Made by a program: the position numbers and the translations under genes. Positions 56,040 through 64,000 of a DNA stretch of 64,000 nt are shown here, piece after piece (position 1 is the stretch's first letter; the number at the start of each line of letters is the position of its first letter). The notes beneath the pieces are model-generated. The model saw nothing but the letters and a program-made list of their open reading frames with translations, was not told where the DNA came from and made no database searches. The stretch is taken from the NCBI GenBank assembly GCA_007922225.1, contig ML679956.1:75924095-75988094 (forward strand). The letters run 5' to 3'. Source of the stretch: Emydura subglobosa. Its lineage: Eukaryota > Chordata > Testudines > Chelidae.

Positions 56040-56440
56040 GGAATTTTCCCAAACAGCTTTTTTTTTTTTGGTAGAAAAATGCCAATTCATCAAAAGTGAA
56101 ACTTTTCATGGGAAACGGGCGTGTTCAATGAATTTCTCGATTTCAAAAACGTTTGGTTAAAAGAAAGGGGTTTTAAATGGTCAAAACATCCCATTTTGGT
56201 ACTGTCTAAACAAGCAATTTCAGTTTTCCAATTCCAAAGACTTTTGTTTTTGAATTTAAGCTAATTATACTCCAAAAATGTTAAAAGAAATATTTTTAAA
56301 GGTCAAAATTCAAAACAAAATGCTTCAATTCCTCTGAACCAAATTTTTTTTCTAGATTTTTGATTCACAACATTTTGTGAAATTTTGATTTCTCATCTCA
56401 ATGCAGGATGGGAAAAATTACTGACATTTCGACGTTTTTC
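56040..56440. repeat. A/T-rich interspersed repeat (GAAAA/TTTTC family)
   Basis: Contains GTAGAAAAATGCCAATTC, GAAACTTTTCATGGGAAACG, CATTTTGTGAAATTTTGA and many TTTTC/GAAAA words. Related in style to 12250 and 50790. Confidence 0.45.
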
Positions 56441-56539
56441 ACAGGATGAGAAAAACATCTCCCTCCCAGCTCTTGTTATAGCAAATGTTATTCCAATAAA
56501 TGTGTAGGGAATTTTTAAAATGTGCCATTACATGCACAG

Positions 56540-56620
56540 TTTGTGCAGTTTTACCAGTGGAGAAACTGAGGCAGAGGAGGTAAGTGACTTGCCCAGGTTT
56601 ATGTTCTGTAGCAGCAGTCC
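56540..56620 (-). mobile_element. MIR-type SINE fragment, antisense
   Basis: AGTGGAGAAACTGAGGCAGA and GGTAAGTGACTTGCCCAGGT are the complement of the MIR core. Confidence 0.75.
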
Positions 56621-56747
56621 ATGAGATATTGCAGTTGTTGGGCTTTGAGCCTTCTGTCATTCACCATATACATAGAACTACGTGAGAATGAGTCGGCTTG
56701 ATTTTCTACTCACATTATTTTTGCACCAGTGCAACATGATTGACTTC

Positions 56748-57830
56748 ATAGAATCAGAGAAACGCAAGGCTGGACGGGTTCTCAAAAAATTAGCAAATCC
56801 AGATCCCAAGGATCAAGTAAACCTAGACCATCCCTGACAGGTATTTGTTCAAACTGTTTTAAAAAACTTCCAATGATGGGGGTGCCGCAACCTCCCTTGG
56901 AAGCCTATTCCAGATCTCACCTACCTTTACATTGCCAAGTTTTTCCTAATATCAAACCTAAATCTCCCTCGTTGCAGATTAAGCCCATTACTTCTTGTCC
57001 TACCTTCGGTGGAGGTGGGGAACAATTGATCACTGTCCTCTTTATAACATATTTGAAGACTATCAGGCCCCACCTCAGTCTTCCTTTCTGAAGATTAAAC
57101 ATGCCCAGGTTTTTCAGAGGTCAGGTTTGCTAAAACTTTGGTCATTTTGTTGCTCTCTTCTGGACTCTCTCCAATTTCTCCACATCTTTCCTAAAGTGTG
57201 GAACCCTGAACTGGACACAGTACTCCAGCTGAGGACACACCAGCGCTGAGCAGAGCCAGACAATTACCTCCCATGTCTTACGTAAAACACTTTTCTTAAT
57301 ACACCTCAGAATATTTGCCTTTTTTGCAGGCGCATCACATTGCTGACTCATATTCAGTTTGTGATCCAGTATAATCCCCAGCTCCTTTTCAGCGGTACTA
57401 CCATCGAGCTACTTACTCTGCATTTTGTACCTGTGCATTTGATTTTTCCTTCCTAAGTGAAGGACTTTGAACTTGTCTTTACTGAATATTCAATTTGTGA
57501 AGGTCATGTTGCATTCTCAGGTCCTTTAAGTGCTTGCACCCTCTCCCAGCCCAGTGTCGTCTGCACATTTTACAAGCATACTTTCCAATCCATCATCCAA
57601 GTCATCACTGAAAATATTGAATAGTATCAGACCCAGGACCGACCCCCTGCGAGACCCCACTAGATGCAACCTCCTAGTTTGACAGTGAACCATTGATAAC
57701 TACTCTTGGAGTATGGACTTTCAACCAGTTGTGCACGCACTTTAGAGCAATTTCATCTAAACGGCATTTCCCTAGTTTGCTTTTGGGAATGTCATGTGGG
57801 ACTGTGTCAAAGCCTTACTAAAATCAATGG
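56748..57830 (-). mobile_element. CR1 LINE, about 1.1 kb of the 3' region, antisense
   Basis: The minus strand carries the C-terminal reverse-transcriptase region: KAFDT-like wording near 57800, then downstream KSVLRKTWEVIVWLCSALV, LEYCVQFRVP, LERVQKRATK (57351-57142) and the 3' UTR ending at the GAATCAGAGAAACG complement (56748). It parallels the 47958 copy almost collinearly but lacks the endonuclease and the main RT core. Stops and frameshifts are present. Confidence 0.9.
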
Positions 57831-57834
57831 CTTC

Positions 57835-59630
57835 AATCCTGATTTACACCAGTGAGAGTGAGTAAGGAGTGAATTCAATGAATTCAATTACATTTTTCTT
57901 AGTCTGAATGGGATCACAGGCAAATATCGGAGGGGTCTAAACTATCTCAAGAGCTTTCCCCCCAGTGGCTCCTTTCACAGCTTTGGAGAGCAATCAAAAT
58001 CTTGTTTTGTAAACACAAATGAATCATGTCCTCTTGATTTCAGGCACGTGGTCTAATCAGGTTCAACAATGAACCCACAGACTTCACTCCCTTTACTATA
58101 GTTCTTGGACCAAATACATCCCTGATACATCTTCATTGACTTCAATTCCTCTTCCCTAATTGGGGGGTGGGGGGACGGACAGAGGACGGAGGAAGGACTG
58201 TACCTGTAAAAGTCAGCAGTGGGAAGGAAAGGAGATAAGGAGTCTAATGGCAGGACTAGAGACAATGTCTGAATTACTTGTGCCCTCTCCTGCTATCTCT
58301 AGGTCTATGTTAAAAAAGGATGGTTGAAGTCATCTCTGCTGTAACTACATGGCAGACAAAGCTCATAGCTATTAAGGTGATGGGTGGCCTATAATTACCC
58401 TAATAGATTGCTAGTTAGACAGACTGGGAGTGGAGGGGGATGGATAGATTGATAGGGGGAGAAATGAACTGAGTGGAGTTACACCAAGAATGAATCTGAC
58501 CCAGCCAGCTTGAGTAGAATACTTCAAGTTGGTTTACCTGGAGGTGAGCGCCTTTGTTGCTACAATTAAATGGGACGTGATGAAACAGATGCTCATCTCA
58601 GAGGTTGCTAAAAGCCAATATTTGGTTTCCAACGTTTCCAATATTTTCCCCACCAGCAAAGTCAGGCTCACTGGAGCTGTGACACCTTCTGGATCTTCCA
58701 ACTTTAGGGCGGGAACAACTTTTTACTACCCATCAGCACGTGGGCACGCCCTCCAGTGTCCTTGGGGAGCGATCACTAGATGTATGTCAAGGTCTTCCCT
58801 GCCTGTTTTAGCTTTCTGGGATGTTATCCATCTGAGCTTGGGGCCTTGCCAATATTTAATAGCTCTGATTGCCAAACTATCTGTTTCTGTGTACTCATAA
58901 ATCCTTTTAACATTTCTTCTCCATCCTCCCTTCCCCCAGGAAAAATGTGTCCTAGTCTCTGAGACATGTCCCTCCATTTAATCACAGTCAGGCAAAGGGA
59001 GGCGTTTGGGCTAATGGTTAGAGCTCCTGGGCTCTGTGCCCCTCCCTACTTGGCATCAAGGGGCCCACTTGTTGGCAGACTCAGCGGAGGGGCCAGTGGT
59101 CATGGAGACCGAATTATTTTCTCATGCCTCGAGGTCAGGGTGGAGGTGAAGGCGATGGGATGCTGCAGTCTGGGCTTGCCTGCTCTGTGGATAAATGGAA
59201 AACTGGAACCCCTAGGGATCTAAAAAAAAAAAATCTTCTATCTAAAAAGCCTGGGACACATTCACCTCAGCTGAGTTCTGTGTTTTCAGATCACTCGATG
59301 CTCTCCATTTACCTCTGAAAAGCAAGATGTTCCTTACTCACCCAGATTTCCATTTCCTAACAGGAAACCATTTCCTATTAACCCATTTACAGACATCACA
59401 ACATCTGCTCCTGTGTCAAGCTTTGAGAGCACTTGCAGATCTGACTCCTGTTTACACAACTGCCACTTTGCGATGGAAAAGTGGCCTCAGCGTAAATCGG
59501 AATCAGGCCATTACATGCCTACTTCTTACCACCGGGGCTATTATCAGCATACACCTCGTGACAGACACAGTCATGCTCAGCCATCAAGATGGGAAGGTGC
59601 CCCTTTTTTTTTGGATTCAGTAAGAAAGCC
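57835..59630. other. Presumed intron, no gene recognised
   Basis: No exon recognised. Text at 58600-58950 has a faint resemblance to antisense LINE coding sequence but could not be placed. A 12-T-like run and A11 tract (59222-59232) occur. Confidence 0.3.
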
Positions 59631-59639
59631 AGTGTGTGC

Positions 59640-59735
59640 TACTGAAAGGCCAGATCCTTTTGCCATCAAAGTCAATGGCCAAACTCCCATTAGCTTCAAT
59701 CGGAGCGAAACCTGGCCTCAGATTCCCAAATTGCT
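59640..59735. mobile_element. Palindromic MITE (AGGCCAGATCC family)
   Basis: AAAGGCCAGATCCTTTTGCC on the left and AGCGAAACCTGGCCTCAG on the right, around GTCAATGGCCAAACTCCCAT, form diverged inverted arms. Confidence 0.5.
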
Positions 59736-59879
59736 CATTGAAAACTTGCTGCATTTCAGGGCTGCACTTTGATACCTTTATTCAAGTAGCGCAGCTCCTG
59801 GAGTAGTCACACTGGTTTCAATAGCAGTTGTACTGCAGTAAGCTACTACTGGCCATAAGGGATGAGTATCTAGTCTTTA

Positions 59880-59952
59880 GTTACTCGGGACCAGATTTGG
59901 GCAGGCATTTAGGCACCTAATTCCTTTTGATTTCCTAAATACCTTTGATCAG
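59880..59952. mobile_element. Palindromic MITE remnant (GGCATTTAGGCACCTAA)
   Basis: CCAGATTTGGGCAGGCATTT and TCCTAAATACCTTTGATC fit a decayed member of the GGCCCAGATCC family. Confidence 0.45.
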
Positions 59953-60450
59953 ATAAACAGAACACCAGAGTAAATTTATGAAGTGAGCGATTCACACCAG
60001 GGAACATGAAGGCGATCCAGATAAGAGGGACTACTAGATTGACAGAGGTTGTATTAAGGTTGCTTGATGAGACCCTCTAGGCCACGTTCTTCTAAAATGG
60101 CTGTGGGTTGGTTTATTTTACTGTACGCTGGAGAAGTATTGTAAATTCTGGCGTGGCATTAGGGATTCCAAATGTTTGTTGCATTAAAACAGGGGTATCC
60201 TCGCTTTTAGACACTCTGAGCACCCACAAGTCCATCTGCAGTCAATGGGAGCAGGGGCTGAGCAGCACCTCCAACAATCAAAACAATTTGCTCTCATGCA
60301 AAAATGAGGAGTCAAGGCCTGGAAAGCTCTAGTTAATTACCTACTGTCAAAATAACCTGCAATAAACATAGGTCACCTGGCCCACTAGATAGACAAACCA
60401 GTAGCAGGGGCCTGGGTGTATGTTACCCAACCTGATATCTGCAAAGGAAA

Positions 60451-60472
60451 AAAAATCTATCTATCTATCTCT
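60451..60472. repeat. Simple repeat (CTAT)n after an A8 tract
   Basis: AAAAAAAATCTATCTATCTA then TCTATCTC. Confidence 0.85.
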
Positions 60473-60734
60473 AATCCTGTATGAAACCCTTTTAATCTAA
60501 CCCCCTTACATCTCTGATTCATAACCTCTTGAATCTCGTCTTTATCACCATGCACAATTTTGCTTATCCTCAAACTCCCCCAGTTATTTAACCCCTCATT
60601 TACCCAATGGTTCAATGTCCCTGGACTATTTTAAATAAAGGGGGTATGTATCCGCGATCAGCAGAGATACAGTATGTCCATTGTGACAAGACAAGAATCT
60701 TCCATTAAAGAGGGCTCAGAAGGCGAAAGAGTGC

Positions 60735-60818
60735 TGAAGGAATCACTGGGTGAAACCCTCTGGCCCGTGGGATGCAGGAGGTCAGACGAGATGATCGTAA
60801 AGGTCCCTTTTGCCCTTG
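60735..60818 (+). mobile_element. CR1 LINE 3' terminus fragment
   Basis: GGTGAAACCCTCTGGCCCGT, GATGCAGGAGGTCAGACGAG and ATGATCGTAAAGGTCCCTTT match the CR1 terminus. Confidence 0.8.
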
Positions 60819-60894
60819 AAAGCACGCTGAAAACCAGTTCTGCTGGTCAATGGGATATCTGGGGGAAAAATTGTATTCTGTGATCAGGAGCAAC

Positions 60895-61575
60895 CTCGTG
60901 CAACAAAAGGATCACCCTAGCCCACCTGAGAATGGAATGTGAGGCTCCATCCAACTGGCCTGATCGCTTTTGACAGCCCCTCTCGACACTGCCTGGTTGG
61001 TATGGCAAATCGTCCTTATTACCTGCTGGGGTGAATGAATCCCCTTTTGTGCTGGCACTGTCACGCTGCATTAGCCTGACAATGGCCCGAGATATTTTAT
61101 ATGAAATTCGCCCTCACTAGTGATTAGCCAGGACCAACTAAGTCATAGCAACCTAGAACTATGCATTGGCCGGGCCTCGTTGTCGGCCGAAAGGGAAATC
61201 CCTATTCAAATGGTTTAATAAAACAATCTAAAGGGCGTGTGAATCGTGAAAAGCATTTTCACTTTTCTCTTTAGCTTAATCTCATGGTCGCTGGGATATT
61301 GTACTCAGAGCAGACCCCAGCAGGGTGCGGGCTAAGGTCTCCCATCAACCCTTTTTACAGCCTCCTTTTCTGCGAGTTAATGATATACCGGTGTGATTGC
61401 CTCCCGCAGCAAGAAGCAACACGCATTTGATGAAAAGGATGGCCCTCCTAACACATCCTAAATGGTAACAATTTCTCATCCAGAGGTCACAGGTCACAAC
61501 CTGGATTTTGTGACACCGCCCAGCTCCTTTTCAAAGCCTGGTTAAAGCTGAAGGCTGCTCCTTCTGCGCACACAC
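60895..61575. other. Repeat-poor intronic block, possible regulatory DNA
   Basis: About 680 bp without any recognised repeat, unusual for this half of the window. It holds a perfect DR1 site (61484-61496) and mixed AT/CpG text such as TTGTCGGCCGAAAGGG. It lies in presumed WNT3 intron 2. No exon recognised. A conserved enhancer is possible but cannot be shown from one sequence. Confidence 0.3.
61484..61496 (+). promoter_or_regulatory. Perfect DR1 nuclear-receptor-type site
   Basis: AGGTCA, one spacer base, AGGTCA. Direct repeats spaced by one are bound by RXR heterodimers, COUP-TF and HNF4-type receptors. A 12-base match is expected occasionally by chance in a window this size, so the surrounding repeat-poor block is the main reason to note it. 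Confidence 0.35.
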
Positions 61576-61579
61576 AACG

Positions 61580-62530
61580 TTAGCTGCCGACTCCTTGCTC
61601 CACTTGAAGCACAATTTTAAGGTTCAAAAGCAATTTGGTTTGCTCAGGCTTTGGACCCAAGCGTGTGCCTCTTATTCTGCCCTGATCAGACCCACCCAGA
61701 TTGCAATGCAGAGAAAGAGGGAAAGACCTCTAGTAGCTAGGAATTCTTGCATATTGAGAGGGTTAGTGGCTGCGTCCCCTGCACCAAGGCTGAGTAGCTC
61801 GGCTTGGCATGAGGTGTTCGGTGGGGTGTGGGATAAAAGGCAGACTCTGTTCCAAGCTGAGGACAGGCACCAGAGCTGGTGCTGTTACCCCAGCTGAGGG
61901 TTTCAGCCACTGCCACTCCTGCATCCCCATTCCATAGGGCAGCAGAACTGGTAGTTCTAGGTAGGCGTGCATCGAGCCAGCCCTGCCTCTCTTCCTCCCC
62001 GCCCCAGCTCCAAACTCCTGCTTCTTGGGGGGACGGACTGACCTTCGCAGCATGCAGATGATGGGGGCTTCCAGTCCAGGCTCCCCAATCCTGACCCCTG
62101 TGCAGAGTGGAGCTGCTGCAGCTGGGACTCTCCCTGCGTGTACATGGTTGCAATTCATTGAACTGGCTGCAGCTTTTCCTCCTCTCCTATTTTGGTCTTT
62201 TACATCAATCCCTAGCCCCAGCCTGGGAGAGGGGAAAGGCAGGTGCTGCGGGAGCATCAGAAGGGTTAGAGCAGGGCCCAAAAGGCTGGGTGCTTGTCCC
62301 TACTTTACCTAAACAGCGGCAGAACCTTTTGTGCCTACAAACGGAGGCTGGAAATCCCCAGAGAACAAGCTCTCTCATGAAATCCCCCCGCAGCCTGGCT
62401 CCCACCCTTCCCCCCAGCAGAGCTCAGAGGCACGGGAAAATGAAACGTACAGGGAAAGTAATACGTTAACTTTTTCCAACTACCAGAAAAGTTTGAGCAA
62501 TGTGTTGGAGGGAGGGGGGGGGCAGCCCGT
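61580..62530. other. Presumed intron, GC-richer, nothing recognised
   Basis: Several overlapping open frames up to 172 codons on the minus strand occur because of composition. None resembles WNT3 exon 2 or another family. Confidence 0.4.
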
Positions 62531-62539
62531 GGTGTTTAG

Positions 62540-62692
62540 TGGCACACTATTCTTATTGGATGCTCTTCTGAAAGATGCTGTAGCGCAACCAGAAGTTAGG
62601 AATGACTGGAAGAAATCCAAGGACTTATGTCATGTAGGAGGTCAGACTAGATGATCATAATGACCCTTCTGGCCTTAAAAATCCATGAATCT
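62540..62692 (+). mobile_element. CR1 LINE 3' end fragment
   Basis: GGATGCTCTTCTGAAAGATG, GTAGGAGGTCAGACTAGATG, then ATCATAATGACCCTTCTGGC and a terminal AATCCATGAATCT. The terminus is among the best preserved in the window. Confidence 0.9.
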
Positions 62693-62794
62693 GCGGTGTC
62701 TAGTCCAGTTATGGCCCCTTGGGGTCACTTTTGAAAAGAAATGTCAATTGGCGTTTGTTCGGGACATGAGCAGTGCATTTCCACTAGCGTTCTA

Positions 62795-62925
62795 GTAAGA
62801 ATTGTAAGCTATTTGGGGCCGAGACTGTCTATTTTGTGATGTGAATGTACAGAACCTAGCACAGTAGGGCTCTGGTCCGTGATTGGGGCCTCTGGTGCTA
62901 CTGTGATACAAATAAAATAACCGTG
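62795..62925 (+). mobile_element. MIR/L2-type SINE tail
   Basis: ATTGTAAGCTATTTGGGGCC, ACAGAACCTAGCACAGTAGG, GATTGGGGCCTCTGGTGCTA and an ACAAATAAAATAA end. Confidence 0.75.
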
Positions 62926-63254
62926 ACAGAGCTGGGCAAATATTGAAAAGAAAGGTAACGTGATTATTCCTTTGAATGAAACAGAGAAATCACTTTTATG
63001 GTATTCGTGGCCTGTTTTACTTTCTGCAAAATTAACACTTGAAAAGCTGCTTTTGGGAAGTGTCACAAACTGGAATTTGCATGAAGAGTCATGCTGGACC
63101 TGATCCCAATCTCTGAAAGGTCTTTAGCATTCCTGAGTGTGCTTTTGTGAGTTTCAGAGTCATCCAATCAGACAGGGGAAAAGCTATCATGTGACTTAGG
63201 TGACAAATCACAGAGCATGACTAGCCAAGGTGAAGAAGGATGGTTTTGTGGTTT

Positions 63255-63395
63255 AGACACAGAGATCTGGATTCAGTTCTAGGACTTTGAGCCAATCACT
63301 TAATCTGTCTGTGCCTCAGCTCCCCATCTGTGAAATGGAGAATAATGCTATTTCTCTACCTCCTGACTTTGGGGTGAGGGCAAGTTCCTTGTTAG
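63255..63395 (+). mobile_element. MIR-type SINE fragment
   Basis: CTGGATTCAGTTCTAGGACT, GCCAATCACTTAATCTGTCT, GTGCCTCAGCTCCCCATCTG and TGAAATGGAGAATAATGC keep the MIR core order. Confidence 0.8.
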
Positions 63396-63399
63396 TGGG

Positions 63400-63850
63400 G
63401 TGCTCTGATACAACAAAGATGGAGGCCACAGACATACCTAGACATAGAGATATGGCAAGCTCTCAAAGCACCAGCCATGGTGTAGATAGTTCACAAGCAA
63501 CCTATAATAGGTTGACTGTTCTTTGAATGATGAATATGTTAATAACAATCAAAGCATGTGGATAACTTGCAAACAGAAAAGGGAGCTAAATAAATTGAAT
63601 GAGTTGCCAACTGTTTGCTCAGCTGTATTCTTCACCACCAGGGAGCGAGTGTCAATGGGGAGAGAACATGAAGAACTACATCATCTGAACACAGCCAAGT
63701 CACTAAACCAATCAAATGACCAGCTGATCTGAACCCAACCAAATCACCAATGGAAAGATCTCAGATGGCTCCATCCGCTGCTGGAGAAGACGGCAGGTCA
63801 CCACTATGCACATGTCTGCTGGTGCTGTTCACAGATCCAAAGTTTGGTCA
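63400..63850. other. Presumed intron, nothing recognised
   Basis: No exon or clear repeat seen. Confidence 0.35.
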
Positions 63851-63855
63851 CACGA

Positions 63856-63939
63856 GCCCAGTTTCCCAAAGATATTTAGGTGCCTAAGTCTCATTGAAAT
63901 CAATGGGATTAGGCAACTAATACCTTTGAGGATCTGGGT
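63856..63939. mobile_element. Palindromic MITE (GGCCCAGATCC family)
   Basis: The left arm GCCCAGTTTCCCAAAGATATTT and the right arm TACCTTTGAGGATCTGGGT are inverted around AAATCAATGGGATTAGG-type centre text. CACGA flanks both sides (63851-63855 and 63940-63944). Confidence 0.8.
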
Positions 63940-64000
63940 CACGAATACCAGAGTTTCCAGAAAACCTTCAACATACATTGTGACAAAAAAACAAACCAAC

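Larger units (their letters stand above)
47302..64000 (-). other. WNT3: WNT3 intron 2 and upstream, open to the right edge
   Basis: Exon 2 (about 242 nt, expected to encode wording such as RFCRNYIEIMPS and RRWNCTT) was looked for by eye in this 16.7 kb on the minus strand and not found, nor was the signal-peptide exon 1. The stretch is therefore taken as intron 2, filled with CR1, MIR and MITE copies annotated separately. A search by alignment could still reveal a missed exon. Confidence 0.6.

Noticed and set aside
61737..62281. 138- and 172-codon minus-strand frames as WNT3 exon 2 or exon 1
   Set aside because: Neither contains Wnt wording, and they overlap in different frames, as expected from GC-rich chance frames.

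Overview
The window reads as vertebrate, sauropsid chromosomal DNA. A turtle is the best fit, with a crocodilian as the alternative. The reasons are one spliced, intron-split developmental gene in more than 60 kb, many CR1 LINE fragments, MIR-type SINEs, a Penelope-like element with its characteristic 3' end, and dense short palindromic DNA transposons of kinds I know from turtle and crocodilian genomes. That attribution rests on my memory of these repeat families, not on a search. There are no operons, bacterial genes, CRISPR arrays or recognisable tRNA/rRNA genes.

The only protein-coding gene I can identify is WNT3 on the minus strand, represented by its last two coding exons: exon 3 (47036-47301, 266 nt) and exon 4 (43708-44187, 480 nt including stop). 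Both have good splice sites and compatible phase. If exons 1 and 2 have the usual combined length, they would complete a 355-residue protein: the acylated serine falls at 212 and the C-terminal N-glycosylation site at 301, the usual WNT3 positions. Exons 1 and 2 were not found, so intron 2 is probably longer than 16.7 kb and runs off the right edge.

Layout: 1-15 kb is repeat-rich intergenic DNA (Penelope-like remnant, CR1, two hAT-type elements with partly preserved 8-bp target duplications, MIRs and palindromic MITEs). 15-22 kb is poorer in repeats and holds an exon-like open frame at 15675-15828 and a non-repetitive segment near 18.4-19.3 kb. 22-36 kb is again repeat fossils. 36.6-38.0 kb is non-repetitive and may be a distal 3' UTR of WNT3 or other unique sequence. 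43.2-47.3 kb is the 3' half of WNT3. 47.9-50.8 kb is a long antisense CR1 with endonuclease and reverse-transcriptase regions. 51-64 kb is intronic or upstream DNA with a second CR1, more MIRs, and a repeat-poor block (60.9-61.6 kb) containing a perfect DR1 nuclear-receptor-type site.

The most notable points are the WNT3 exons, the candidate unrecognised exon, hammerhead-ribozyme-like cores in two related repeats, and several transposon insertions whose target duplications or nesting allow class and relative age to be inferred. Repeat boundaries are read by eye and may be off by tens of bases.
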